DNA of 64,000 nt from Macrocystis pyrifera (taxonomy: Eukaryota; Sar; Phaeophyceae; Laminariales; Laminariaceae). How positions within the stretch are numbered: the first letter of the stretch is position 1; each line of letters begins with the position of its first letter. Location of the stretch: positions 860,929-924,928 of the forward strand of contig JASSKH010000002.1 in NCBI GenBank assembly GCA_031763025.1, written 5' to 3'. The notes below the pieces were generated by a model. It saw only the letters and a list, made by a program, of their open reading frames with translations. It was not told the origin of the DNA and ran no database searches. Positions 34,485-46,629 of the stretch are shown here, in pieces. The position numbers were made by a program, and so were the translations under genes.

Positions 34485-34700
34485 GCTAAGGAAACAGCAT
34501 GCAAACAAAAGGACAAAACAAACCAACAAGGGGCACTCTTCCGGAAGCCGCAGCAGTTTGAGGTAGAAGCAGAAAAATAAAGGTTCTACCTACTCGTTGT
34601 AGTCTGTCTGGTACCACGCTATCCTGCCTGACTTCTCCCTTCTGCTTGTGTCAACCGTGCCTCACTCTAGTAGAGGTTGCGTAGGTAGTCCAAGGTATGA
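34485..34700. repeat. Repeat G-associated unit, copy 1
   Basis: It matches 35365-35680: ACAGCATGCAAACAAAAGGACAAAACAAA against ACAGCATAGCAAAAAAAAAGAACAAAACAAA, then GTCTGTCTGGTACCACGCTATCCTGCC against GTCTGGTTGGTACCTCGCTACCCTTTC, and TTCTGCTTGTGTCAACCG against TCCTGCTTTCGTCAACCG. It precedes repeat G only in the second copy. Confidence 0.5.
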
Positions 34701-34904
34701 AAAACGGCGCAGTCATCCACCCACGAAACAATATTTATTTTCATAAGGCAAGAAGGAACACGGAGGACAATAGTATTGAAAATAAATACCTGGTGAAGAA
34801 TATTGATGTATGTATCTTCAAACCAAAAAAGGAGGGTACAAAAGTAGCAACACGAGGAGTTGTAGCATCTCTGTTGTCCCCTTCTGGAGAAGCTGCTACG
34901 GGCA

Positions 34905-35135
34905 TGTTTTGATTCATTTTCTCTAACCTCGTTTTCACTTTCCAGCTCAACTCGCAGGAGGTTTTACCTTAAACGATTTTCTGGACAAGCCGTGGTGAAA
35001 GGTGTTTCCCCCCCCCCCCCCCCCCGATACGTGCTATCATTCGATTTGCGCAACGAGTTCAGCATTACAACGCCTCGACGGTTTTCATGGAATGTTGCCA
35101 AGTGACCCTCTCGTGCTTTCGGTTTCTGCTCATCA
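34905..35135. repeat. Dispersed repeat shared with 4.3 kb
   Basis: See 4270-4525. An 18-base C run at about 35010-35028 is an expansion of the shorter C run in the other copy. Confidence 0.5.
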
Positions 35136-35205
35136 ATGTTTGCCCAAAGCAAACATCCCCACGAATTTGCACTCGGTGAGACTCGAACAAACAAAATTGA
35201 TATCA

Positions 35206-35310
35206 TTACGGGGGACCGTAGTAAATAGGACCAAATATTGTTAGTAAAAATAAGTAAATATATAGGTGTTTATGTATAGCATAGTTCCTGTTAACTATGG
35301 ACCCCCGTAA
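35206..35310. mobile_element. Palindromic MITE family 1, full copy
   Basis: Inverted ends TTACGGGGGACCGTAGTAAA and TTAACTATGGACCCCCGTAA; centre GGACCAAATATTGTTAGTAAAAATAAGTAAATATATAGGTG. The flank is CA on the left and TA on the right. Confidence 0.8.
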
Positions 35311-35364
35311 TAGTAGGCACGCGGACCACGTATCAAGCCACCGGGGACGCCGTCCAGCTAAGAA

Positions 35365-35860
35365 ATGAATCAACAGCATAGCAAAAAAAAAGAACAAAAC
35401 AAATCACCAAGAAAGACAGGTTCTTCGCCCACCGAGTAAGGCAGGACGTCTTGCACACCAGAAGGCATGAACGACAGTGGGAAAATATGAAAAATCGAAA
35501 CGCATACACAACAGCGTCGCATTCAGGAGCCGCAGATATTCGCGATACGCGGAGCCTAGACAGGTTCCCTCAACCACAGATAGCAGCAGTCTGGTTGGTA
35601 CCTCGCTACCCTTTCGGCTGTCTCCTTCCTGCTTTCGTCAACCGCGGCCGCCTGTCGGCTGACGCCTTCCCGTGTTCGTAAAGGGCGGCCTCCTTGACAC
35701 TGTTACCCCCGGGCCAATCACTCACTGCACAACAATTAAGTCTCACCTCTGAGCTTTTGTTGGCTGACCACGGAGCATTTATTTTTCTAGGATCACGACA
35801 CAAGGATCGGGGTGGACACTGGTTGTGCTGGGTGTCGACCGGTGGAAAGAAGATTGTGTT
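35365..35860. repeat. Repeat G and associated unit, copy 2
   Basis: Homologous to 34485-34700 and 34000-34215, here adjacent to each other in the reverse order of the first pair. No shared frame is open. Confidence 0.5.
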
Positions 35861-37395
35861 CATGGGAAAAAAAACTAAATACACAACCAACAAATGTATA
35901 CACCGCAAATGAGGGGAACACCACGGTGTATATTACAGAACAGTGCCGCTGGAACCAATAGTTGTCGTCGTCGTCAAAATGAGAAAGTCGCGTTCGCTCG
36001 TATACATATATATATCTACAAGGCAACTTGTACCAGGATAGTGAGGAAGATCTTACTTTTGCTGTTTACTGGTCGACGCATCATGGCGTTGACGGGGCAC
36101 ACCATATCCGACGGGGATGAACAAGACAAATTCAAAACGCAAACACACAAATAAACACTTACATCATTACATCAGTTGGGGTGTTGTCTTCAGCTTGAAT
36201 TTCCGACCCGGCTTCATGAGTACACCTGAATCACACTTTTTTTGCCACAGACTATAAGACAAAGAAAAAATAAGTAAGATTCTGGTCGCAAACTCATGGG
36301 TAAAGCAAGTGAAAAGCCAGGGTACCGGGGGCGAGAACACACGAACACAAGCCAATCCAAAAACTATAGTCGTAAAACAAAAAACTATCATGGTCGAAGA
36401 TAGTGTGAATAATCGATGCTGCCGTAGTTGCTTTGAACACTAGTTACACAATTTTAGTTCTGATTTGTAGGCATTATTCCACTCGTTCCTCTTTGTGTCT
36501 GTTGTGTCGTCCTTCACCCACCAACAGCACATGGGACTGCTGATTTTTCGTTTGTTGTTAGCTCTTGGCCTCTACCCTCCGGTTCCCTCACTGCCTCGGC
36601 AAGGCATGCTGCGAGGCACGCTCTTGTCAGGCTTACAGCGATTGGGGTAGGTTTTTATGCCGGGCGTGTGACCGGACTCACCCTCATAGAGTCACCCGTT
36701 GTCGCTGCTGCGTATGGCCGCGAGGCTTGGGCATGGCAGTAGCGATGGGTCGTACGTCTTGCGTCAGGAACAGGCACTTACGATTCGCGCGCCCTGTGTA
36801 GATCTAAACGGGAGAGCAATAATTCTCGAATGTGGTGTCCGTGCGCGGAGGCAGGCACCACCACAGGCCACGCTACGGCACGGTCTTACTGCGCCGACAG
36901 GGGGCTAGACTCAACGACGATAAAGGAGAGAGACAGAGGGTCGACGAGCGGGGGAGAGACGGGTTGAACTCACCCTGCGCGAGAATGTTTGTTTTCCAGA
37001 TCAAAACCGTACCTGCGAGGAGAGTTTTGTTTGTCGGGCGGGGGATAGGGGGCCTGACTCGAAGAGAATGGCAACGGGAGGACAGGCGAAGTAGCCAGCC
37101 CAATGGGCTAAGACATTGCGACAGCCATGTAGAACGGCAGCAGGACGGCACACGGAGACCCACGACCGGCGCTAACACCATCACGAGAGCAGCAGTCATC
37201 GTTTTTTTTTTCCTGTTTTTTTTTTCTACGAGGCACTAGTACGTACCTGGTATTTTGTGGTGTCGGCGGGGTATATACCCGTATTGGGGAATGACCCCCG
37301 CAGTCGTGATGGAAGTGGTACCATAGTTGTGCTGCACCGTTTGTTCGACAGTCCGCCAAGACCCGGCGATTGTTGATACTTGTGTGATGGCCATT
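35860..37395. other. No gene recognised
   Basis: Frames at 36565-36908 and 36832-37239 are open on the plus strand, but the residues are Arg-rich and motif-free and the opposite strand is open too. A poly-T pair lies near 37202-37225. Confidence 0.4.
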
Positions 37396-37625
37396 GGTTT
37401 GATTACCGTTCGTTCTCTGCATGTCCGCGAGTCGTCACTCTGACAGCACCCCGGACAGCAGGCGTGTTCACGACTACCGTGCGTTTCGTACGGCGCAGGC
37501 AAAACTTCAGACAGAAACCGATATCGTCAATAGCCACGAGTTGGCTAGTGGCGGGAACAGGGAGAACTCTTTGCTGTATTTGAGTGGATATCCGCGGCCA
37601 TGTTACTGTTCCAGTTTGGGTATTG
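37395..37625. repeat. Repeat H, copy 1
   Basis: Shared with 45745-45960 and 46455-46625, all direct. Landmarks are GTGCGTTTCGTACGG-GCAGGC, AGCCACGA-TTGG, GGGAACAGGGAGAACTCT and GAT-TCCGCGG-C. Confidence 0.55.
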
Positions 37626-37780
37626 AGTTAATTTAAGGTGTGCGCCTTTCCTCTCGTATTTGTTTAGGCGGGAGGCGTCGTGCTTCCCAGCCGATCTGTA
37701 AATATATTTCGAATCTTCCTGGGGATTCAGCGCCTTCGCGTGACTACAGACATGTTGATTTAAGAGTTAACCTGAGAACA

Positions 37781-37893
37781 ACTATTACGGGAGACCATAG
37801 TAAATAGGACCAAATATTGTTAGAAAAAACGGGTAAATATATTGGTTTTTATGTAAACCATAGGTCCTATTAACTATGGACCCTCGTAATAGT
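37781..37893. mobile_element. Palindromic MITE family 1, full copy
   Basis: 113 bp from ACTATTACGGGAGACCATAG to CTATGGACCCTCGTAATAGT. The centre is GGACCAAATATTGTTAGAAAAAACGGGTAAATATATTGG. Confidence 0.8.
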
Positions 37894-37894
37894 A

Positions 37895-39585
37895 AGAACG
37901 GTAACACCACCACCAACAACAACAACAAAGACAACCCTCTTCTTATCTTCTAGATTTCCGTCTGGTCTTGTTGTGGCATTCTGGTGTTGGTCCATCAACT
38001 AGACATATCACACGACTGATCGTATCAGCAAGCAGCAACCTTGTCCCCAGGACTCGGCCTGCGCCTGGAGAGCATGTTTGCTCCGTTCTTGTTGTACATA
38101 TGTATTTTCCTTTTTATTTTGGAGCTTTCTTTTCCGCTCGATTTCTTCGTTTTTTTCTGTTCGTGTTTTTTCTTTGTTGTTCTTTGTGTGGAGACTACAT
38201 GCTGGAGCATACCATCAATATATTCCTAGTGTAAATTGATTGCATGTAATAGGGGATGGCACACCACTGCCCCTCAGTACCATTTTTTCCATCGTCGGTT
38301 TACGATTCACCCCCTCCTCTCCCTGTTATCAATATCGTACCCGATTTTTCACGGACTGGTATGCACTGTCGTTTGCACATATTCATACTTGTTTGTATTC
38401 TCCCATTGAGATGCCTTTTGTTTCAGCCTGTTGTTGTCACCACGGGCAGTATTTCAGGGAATGTGAGAACATTATCAGACTCCGAATGGAGGTGGAGAAA
38501 TGGAATGCCGCCGAAAATCGTAGGTACCCTGAACCATGTCATGTATGCCACAAACGGTATGTATCTCCTCCGTCAGTATTAACTCTGAGTCGATCCCCGA
38601 CCACAAACAAACAACCCCTTTATATAGTATTCTTAAAAAAATTAAGGTGGTATTGTTGAATCGTGATCCCGCTTTAAGGTGCAGTCTAGTACCTAGTAAA
38701 ACTAGGAATGCATAGCCACAGGCTTGCGGCTCGATGCTAAGGACGAAATGAGGGTCCACGGGAGAGGTCCTCCGATGAAAGTAGGGACAAAGAGGGAGGG
38801 GGTGGGGTAGAACTTCCGCCGTTTGAATACATTTCGGTGCACTTGGGCCAGTTGGAAGAGCACGCTGAGGCGAGCGCCACCCACGAGGCATGCCGTGTGG
38901 TGCGCATGGCAAAACGTGTATGTTCGAAGACCTATACCCAGAGGTCGACGAATCTGGTGGGCACTAGTGCGCTGAGGATTCAAATACTCCCACGTCATGC
39001 CCGAGGGTCGTGGGGGCCAGACTGTTTGCTCTGAAAAAAAGTGTCTTGACAGCGTGGGGTGTTTCTTGAATGTTTTTTCTTCACTCTAAGCCGATCTTTC
39101 TACCGGGCGAGTATCGCGTGGTATTGATACTCGTGGAGAATTACGAAACAGTAGACGAGATAGAATGTGTAGTAGCGTCTCCCTGCACCGACTTTCTCTA
39201 CGCACGGCAGATAGCGTTTTATGAAGTGGTGTGGGGCTGAGCTGGGGGTCAAGTTTGTAGGCGAATGCACGACGGGAGAACACACAAGAAACCACGTGTT
39301 GTTTCAGCTCCAAAGTTCAAAGTTGGTACTCCACCTGCCGACTGCATGAACGGTACCTCACGTTCGTAGGGCGAGTCGCTGTCGATCGGTAGGGTACCGT
39401 AAAGAGGCGAGATCTCCTTGTGTATCGTAGGTAGTACTCGGCTAGTAGACTATAAGGCGACTCCAAGCACCAGTTTTCACTGCTGCTGTCGGTCGCCTTT
39501 ACAACGGGACCACAATTCCACGAAATACTAATGATATTATGAAGGGCATCAAACACGAAATGCGTTAAGCGGAAATGGTCCCACA
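37895..39585. other. No gene recognised
   Basis: The plus-strand frame 38240-38659 includes PCHVCHKRY, a lone CxxCH motif without the rest of a zinc finger. An (AAC)n run is at 37915-37930. Confidence 0.35.
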
Positions 39586-39589
39586 TATA

Positions 39590-41400
39590 AGTATATATAC
39601 GATAATGTTGACCCTGTGCTCTCAGCGCTACTCTGCGTTTCTAAAACGTAGTTTTGTGGCGTTGCTCGAGCTTGAGCGAAATGAGGTTGACCTCACGGGA
39701 CGAAACTGCCTCATCGTAATCCTCTATCCCGACTGTGTCGTGGGCGGCCTCGAGCGTGCTTGCGCCGTGCCCTGGCTGCCGGCTGGCCGAGTGGGAATAC
39801 GTTAGCTGTGAGTTGGACCAGTCGAGTTGTCGATACCTGATTTATGAAAGTCTTGAGGCCAACGAATCAGGTTGTCGGCCTACCTTGGACCCGTCAGGCC
39901 TACTTTGGGCCCGTCAAACCCTCTTCAAAATATTGGAGTTTTTACCATTAAGATGTCCTTGACAGCTGTGGCCGGGTGTGCTGTGCTCTTTTCTAGCTTT
40001 TTATAAAAACATCGGCTGTGGTTGAGTGGTCGACACTTGATATATCACAGTGTCGTGGCCAAAGAGTTTGGTTGACGACCTACTTTTTCCCCGTCAGGCC
40101 TACCTTTGACCCGTCAAACCCTCTCCTGAAATATTATAATTTTGATTATTGGGATGTCCTTGACGGCTGCCTGTCAAGGGCAAATGTGCCGTCAACCGAC
40201 ATATATGCCCGCTCGTGACGGTAAAAATATTCTGTTTTCGATGCCAGCATCCAGATTGGATCTCTTCTCCTTTGGCCGAAATGGGAGAGGCCGAATCCTC
40301 CGCGGCTTTCGACAGCTCATGGCGGCAACACTGTGGGGAATATGGGCCGAGCTGGCCGGTCTCATACTCCTCAGTTGCTCCTGCGATGAGGGTTGTGCGT
40401 TCCAGAAACGAGGGTAGAACTTCCGGTTCGGGCTATTTTACGTGTGAAAGCAGGAGTTTTGACCAAAAATGTTGAGATTCGTAGGCTAGCATAAGGTCGG
40501 CAAACGAGCGTCACGAGCCTCTTCGGCTGCTGTGCACATCGGGCGACCAGGCTCCGTCAGGGAGAGAAGACGGGGTCTTAGGGATCGACCGAATCGGATG
40601 AATCTACGCCGCGGGAGGAGCGGTAGAGTGGTGGAGGTACAGACGGTGTCTACGATTTTGTTTTCCGTTTACACGCAGCAGGCAGCAGCCATGGCAATGA
40701 TTGCCATTGATGGGCACGACTGTAGTCATTTCCATCAGGAACGACTGTAGTCATTTCCATCAGGCACCAGCGATGATAATGAGCATCAGTATCACATGAG
40801 GCGTGGCGTTTCGGTTGTATTGTGAAAGAGTTTTTTTTATCGTGCAACCGCCAAGCAAAAAAATGAGTCATGAACACGTATCGGTTACGACGAGGTACGA
40901 CGACGACGTCGTGCTTCCTCCTCGTGCGCCATCGGCCTCCTCTTCCCCAAATGTTGTGCCAGGGGCAACCTTGGGCGTGCATGATTTGCTGTTACTGCCG
41001 CTGCTGCCGCTGCTGCCGCTGCTTATCCGCTGCTCTGGTTTTGCTACTATGTATGTGCGACTACTTTTCTGTTCTGCTGCTGCTCCTGCTGCTGCTATGC
41101 CTGGAAGATGTTTTTGCTGTTAATCCCCGTGGGCATGGTAAATATGCAAGTTAACCCCCTCGGTGATGTGTCTCCATATTCAAGTTGAAATACGGACCCA
41201 GCTGCTTCGGAAGCTGTACGAGTACCGTCTCGCAATTGACATTTTTTGGTGTCTCGGCGGAGGCCTCGTGCCAGTGTAGTTTTCTTATGATACGTACCTG
41301 TACGCTATCCTGCTGGTGCTTGCTGCTGTGAGCTTGCTGCACCAACGTAGTCGCCAGCGCTTCGCACTGTCGGTTAAACTTGATCGACTGCTGCCCAACT
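39590..41400. repeat. Dispersed repeat family E, copy 2
   Basis: Colinear with 13060-14690. Inside it, CCCGTCAGGCCTAC-TT-G-CCCGTCAAACCCTCT is present twice (39889 and 40090), and CGACTGTAGTCATTTCCATCAGG twice (about 40718 and 40743). The distal part carries CTGCCGCTG runs near 40990-41030 and 41075-41095 and the string CGTGGGCATGGTAAATATGCAAGTTAA that recurs at 42810. Confidence 0.6.
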
Positions 41401-41553
41401 AATTGTTTTGTATCTATTTGCATACGGAATATGCAGTACGGATGACGACCGTCTCGAACGGGCCAGCAAACTCGATAAACCATCCGAAAGTCGTATCTCG
41501 TGAACCACTGCGAATTAGGCTTTCTTCGGGACATCTCTCGTTGTGAACACACC

Positions 41554-41745
41554 GCGGGATTCCGAGGGATACGGGATAGTGATCCCGAGGAATTTTGAAA
41601 ATCCCGTTAATGTCCAAACTGATCCCGTGGAAATGTTCGCGACCCCGATCCCATCCCGTCTTTTTTTTCAAATCCCGATCCCGTGCGAACTGGTCCCGTG
41701 GATGTCGGGCAAATCCCGTGAAATTCGTGCCCCGTCTCGTGCAAA
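41554..41745. repeat. ATCCCGT motif cluster
   Basis: About eight copies of (A/G)ATCCCG(T/A) within 190 bp, preceded by the reverse form GCGGGAT and ACGGGAT. Spacing varies from 7 to 30 bases, so it is not a simple microsatellite. Confidence 0.75.
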
Positions 41746-41863
41746 CCCTTTGAAACGTTTTTCGCGCCGCGTCTGGGCACTGCGCGAGCGTGCACGCGAG
41801 AAAAACGATAAACATCCAGCGGGAGGAGCAGTAGCAGCAGACCTCGGGCGTGCGTCGTGTGGT

Positions 41864-41975
41864 GGTGCTGCTGCTGCTGCTGCTGCTGATGCTGCTGCTA
41901 CTGCCGCTGCTGCTGCTACTGATGCTGATACTGCCGCTGCTCTGCTGCTGCTCTGCTGCTGCTGCAACGTGCAGC
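41864..41975. repeat. Interrupted (CTG)n array
   Basis: CTG, CTA, GAT and CCG triplets for over 100 bp. The minus-strand Ser-rich and Ala/Ser-rich frames across it are translations of the triplet run. Confidence 0.9.
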
Positions 41976-42029
41976 TGCTGGATGGTTCTGCTGTAGCTGT
42001 TCACGCAGTGCCCTTCGCGGAGTAGGTCG

Positions 42030-42250
42030 GCCTAAGACATATATATCAGAAGAGGGTTTGACGGGCCTAAAGGTTGGCCTGACGGGGCAAAGGTAGGTAG
42101 TCAACCCAACGTTTTGGCCACGAGACATTGATTTCTCAAATATCGACCACTCAACTAGTCTTACGCACAGCTGACCTATTGGAAATGTTTAGGTAGATAC
42201 CGAGCAGCAGCACACCCGGTCCGCCGGCAGCAAGGGCACGTCACGCTCTC
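42030..42250. repeat. Inverted fragment of family E
   Basis: The reverse complement of this stretch matches 39775-40135: CTGCCGGC, GTTGAGTGGTCGATA, CGTGGCCAAA, CCCGTCAGGCC and CCCGTCAAACCCTCTTC. With copy 2 it forms an inverted repeat around the CTG array. Confidence 0.7.
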
Positions 42251-42394
42251 ACGCTTGCCGCCCGTCAAGGTTTTAAACAAGAAAATGTTCTTACGAGCAC
42301 GAGCACGCACTCGGTGAGACTCGATCCCACAACTTGAATTTAGCGGGGACGAGATTCGCCAGCTACAAAGAAACTCCGTCGGGGACGCGGTTAT

Positions 42395-43075
42395 ACCTTT
42401 CCTTGTCGTGCACCACCGTGCTCCCCTGCCCCGACTGCAGTGCCGTGGGCGGCGTCCGGCGTGCTTGATGTGCTACAGCTGTTGCTACTACCGTTTCTCT
42501 GCTGATACTGCTAGGGGCACCTTCTGTGTTGTCCTGCTGTTGCTGCTGCTGCTCGCGAAGCCCCCTCATGGAGTAGGTCGGCCCGAGATATATTATTGTG
42601 CCTTCCCCCCTCGTGCGCCACCGGGCTCCCCTGCCCCGACTGTTGTGCCAGGGGAGGTCTCGGGTGTGCATGATGCGCTATTGCTGCTGCTGCCGTTGGT
42701 CATCTGCTGCCTTGCTACTACTGCTATGTATGTCCTGATGCTGTTCTATTCTGCAGCTAGTTTGTGCCGCTGCTTCGTCTGCAATGTGTTTTTGCTGCTG
42801 ACCCCCGTGTGAGCATGGTTATTGTGCAAGTCAACTCCTCTCGGTGATGTATCTCGGCATCTTAAAGGCGAAAGACGGATCCATCTGCTTTGGAAGCTGT
42901 ACGAGTACCGTCCCGCAGTTGACATTTATATGGTTTCTCGGCGGAAGTCTCGTGCCAGCGTGAGTTTCGTCAGATATGACCTGTATGCTATGCTGCTGCT
43001 GCTTTTTGCTGGTGAACTTCCTGTGCCGGCGCGTCGTACAATCGATTGACCTGGTCGACTGCTGCTCAGCTCATA
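42395..43075. repeat. Family E distal part, two further direct copies
   Basis: CGTGC-CCACCG-GCTCCCCTGCCCCGACTG-GTGCC is found at 42406 and 42611 and, diverged, at 40923 and 14530. From 42810 the sequence parallels 41125-41345: GCAAGTCAACTCC, CTCGGTGATGTATCTC, GGAAGCTGTACGAGTACCGTC, GTTGACATTT, and CTCGGCGGAAGTCTCGTGCCAG. Confidence 0.6.
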
Positions 43076-45350
43076 ATTTAGTATCTATCTGTACAGGAAG
43101 TATACAGTACAGATGTTGAGCGTCTCGTACATTGTACTTTGTAGCGCTGCTTGCTGCTGTATACGAACGAGTGGTTCGTTGTTGGGCCTGACGGCGGATG
43201 GCAATGGTTTTCTCGTGTGTGCAGCGTTTTCTTTCTTTTCACTCCAAATTGTTTTTTTTTAACGCACCCCCTGGCAGTACTGTCGTACTAACAGCGTCGA
43301 GTTGCACACCGGCACGCCCTTAGCCATTACGGGCATGCGCGGAGCCGCAAGCGGGCGTCAGCCCGCCGCGGCGAAGCCCACATATAGAATTCAAGTACTT
43401 CGTGCCATAAACAAAAGGCCACCCCTCGTTCACTCAAGAACGGGGTTTTCGTGCCTTCAGCAGAGGGGGGGGCTGTGCTAGCAAACGTCAATTCGGCGTA
43501 TAGTCTCAGCCATAACATGTTTGCTCTCATCAGCCACTGGTTGTACATCATGATTTCTTGTTTCCTCTCCTGAAATTTCGACCGTTTTCAGCGTTTTGTG
43601 CTTCTTCGTTTATGCTTAAATTTGTCGCATCCTCTTGCTCACGTGTCAGCCTCCGGAGAGGCCGTGTTAATTATCTTGGGTAGGCGTCCATCGCTTCTGT
43701 TTCGTGTAAGATTGATGCGTAGATTGTTGACGTTTGTGAGCTGAGTTTCTCGCAGCCAGTTCCCAAACATGTAGAAAATTTTACTTCTTCTTTAGTACCT
43801 CACTGCTGCGCGGAGGCTGCGCAGAAAATAAGTAGCTCTTTAATATCAGGTTTGTTTTGCTCAAAACGGGAATGTAGTTTTACAAGGGTTAAGATTAGAC
43901 TTCGCAAATTCCGCCCCCCACGCTTTTTTATATAGTTATTGAACATCGGGTATAAGTAGCTTACGCCTCAGAGCTTTAAGCATGGAGCATCCGTGGCTAA
44001 TAAGAAGGCGATTGCTGTGAACAATGTTTGTAAACTCGTACGTACCTACCAATGGGTCTACAACGATCGTGCTCATCAAACGTAGGTGAGGAGCGGGAGG
44101 GGGGGCAAAACCTCGTGTTGGGACGCAGCTTGACCGCCGTCACACGATGTGTATTGTTGGAACAACAACCCCGAGAAGTGATGGACCCAGCGGCTTATCA
44201 TTAGCAAGCGGCAAAAAACTGCAAAAAGTTGCCAGAGAGAGTAGAGCTCCGCGGGAACCACCATGAACGCAGCAGAGCACAAACATGTAGACAAAAGGAC
44301 ACAGAGTCGTTCGGACCACAGCGCTCTCCAGTAGTAATTTCGGCTTCAACGCCGCACTTAGACTGCGTTCAAATAACCACAGCAGTGTACCTACTGTCGT
44401 TGCATCCATGCCCCGCAGCTGCCAGTGACGGATTGCTTTCCTCGCGAAGGGTTCTGCATTTCCTGCATCATGTGAAGAGTGTGAAGTGCTCATGTGATTC
44501 GCAGAAACAATATTTGTTTGCGCTCTTATGAATAAAAGGCAGTGTTACAGAATCGATCGTAAAATAGCAGCCGAGGGATGTCTACGTTAGCTCTTTCGCT
44601 GCTCCTGTGAAGTAACCTCAAGAGTGCGAACAGCTGTGAAACCCAAGCTGGCGCGAGAGTCTCGGATTGATGTACTACGTGCTTCCATCGACGTAGTGCT
44701 GCTGGTTTCGAGACATGACAACGTGGACGGCAACAAGCGTACTCTTGTACATGAACAAAACGATCAAACAAAGAGAGGAAGACACCCCCTTGTCGTCTAC
44801 CCTCAAGCCCTTTAGGAACGCTGTCCAGTTTTGAACACAAACTACAAAATCGTTCGTGATTAGTCCGCCAACCGGAACTGCACTGAGGGTCACATATTCG
44901 ACTGACCGTATTGTATTTATTGTGGCGTACCCCACGGTGATCAGCAGTGATAGCAACGGTTTGTTCACCTCAAACGGTCGTTGTAAGTCCCAGGCCTTTG
45001 CGGTAGTCGTTGAAGCTGCTGGTCCGCGTCAAGCTCGAAGCAGCGATAACAGTAGTGCGTCGTCCTGCGTCGTCGAGCGCAGATATTTGAAGACAAACTA
45101 GTAACGAATGCCGTACAGGGGTATAGCCACGCTGTTGTACTCCTCCACGAATGAGTGTGCTATTATATTATTGGGCACTATAATTAATAGAGGAATGCTG
45201 ATCAAGACCTTTCTTTACGCTCTTCTTTAAAGCGGTTCGAGGGTCGATGCGGGCGGGCATAGGCAGTCAGTGCTGTCGAAGGGCGGGTGTGTAGTATGTT
45301 GTCGCTGTCGTTCTCACATTATCCCTCCAACGTGAAAACAACATACGTGG
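43075..45350. other. No gene recognised
   Basis: Frames on both strands near 44.1-45.1 kb lack motifs. The minus-strand frame 44675-44968 has a hydrophobic half, but no paralogue or domain supports it. Confidence 0.4.
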
Positions 45351-45354
45351 TATC

Positions 45355-46625
45355 TCTTGGATAGATTGACAAGTCGGGACCCGGTTCGAAAATCAATCCG
45401 GGCAGTGCTGGTTCAAGCATATTGCGGTGGGCAATGGGATGAATTAAGGAATGTCCGGGTGGCGGAGAGGGCCAAGAGAAACGATGTAAACGTAAATACT
45501 ACTGCATGAAGTCAAGAAGCCGTTGCGTTCTTTCGGAAAAGAGCGCAAGGAGGGGAGCACACATCGATCAAAACAATTTTGTTTTAATCTGATATGTGTG
45601 GGGAGGAGGAGGAAATGTTACTTTTTAACCCGCGTGAATAGTTTACAACTATTCGTACGTATAATAAAAGTCTTTGCGTCCTTTACACTACCCATAAAAT
45701 CGACCCGTTGATATCCAGCAAACTAAAACGTCCGCGCCGATTCTCCAATAATCGAGAGACCCAGGCTCTGTGGCCACGAAACTTGGACACATCTGTAGAG
45801 GTACACGAGTGCCGTGCGTTTCGTACGGTGCAGGCAGCACTCGAACTATTAATAGCAATCGCTTCAGTCAGTAGCCACGACTTGGTTGGTGATGGAAATG
45901 AGGGGAGCTCTATGCTGTAGTTGAGAGGATACTCGCGGTACCGGCGGCCTTGTGTTGTTGTTCAATCTTGACTTTGATTATGTTTCATGTTGTGTCTCTT
46001 CGTCTCGCGTACTTCAGTGTCTCTCTGAATGGGGAATTAAGAGTGTACTTCTGACTATGTAGTTACTTTACTAGCAATGTGAAGATAACACACATAACAC
46101 ATGTTGTATGGTTTGACAAGTGGGGAAATGGTTTGAAAACAAATCCAGGCAGTACTGATTTGCGTGTTCTTTGGCAGGCGATGAGATGACTCCAGGAATG
46201 TCCTGGTGGCGGGAAGAGCCAAGAATAAGGCTGAAAATGCCAATGCTGCTACATAAAGGCAATGGACTTGCCTTGTGTCTTTTTGAGAGAAGCAGAATCA
46301 GGAGAGCACGCATCGATAAAAAAAAATGATTTGTATACCCGTTGTGCGTGGGGAGGAGCTACGTTTTGGCCCCGGGCCTGAGTTACAACTATGCACACTA
46401 AGAGTGTGTTTCCTTCACACTAACCATGAGTTGTACTCGTCAATTTACAGAAAATCAATGTCGGTGTCGATTCTCCAATCCCAGAGAGACACAAGCTTAC
46501 CCTAGGACGAATTCATTTGCAGAGATGTGTGCGTTTCGTGCAGTGCAGGTGGCACTCCAGACAGCAACCGCATGGGTCATTCGGAACGACTTGGTTAGTG
46601 CTGGGGACAGGCCTGGGGTAAGTTG
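45355..46625. repeat. ~750-bp tandem duplication containing repeat H
   Basis: Unit 1 starts near 45363 (TTGACAAGTCGGGACCCGGTTCGAAAATCAATCC-GGCAGTGCTG) and unit 2 near 46114 (TTGACAAGTGGGGAAATGGTTTGAAAACAAATCC-GGCAGTACTG). Both continue through GGAATGTCC-GGTGGCGG-GAG-GCCAAGA, GGGGAG-or-GGAGAGCAC-CATCGAT, GTGTGGGGAGGAG and a repeat H copy. A pair of diverged LTRs is an alternative reading, but there is no internal coding region between them. Confidence 0.65.
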
Positions 46626-46629
46626 TTGC

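Noticed and set aside
38240-38659. CHVCHK motif as a zinc finger
   Set aside because: A single CxxC-H without the second ligand pair; no family match that I can recognise.
41414-42004. 196-residue minus-strand Ser-rich frame and the opposite Ala-rich frames
   Set aside because: Translations of the CTG triplet run and of the ATCCCGT cluster.
45363-45400. GGTTCGAAAATCAATCC as a tRNA T-arm
   Set aside because: Loop too long and no A box or acceptor; part of a 750-bp tandem repeat.
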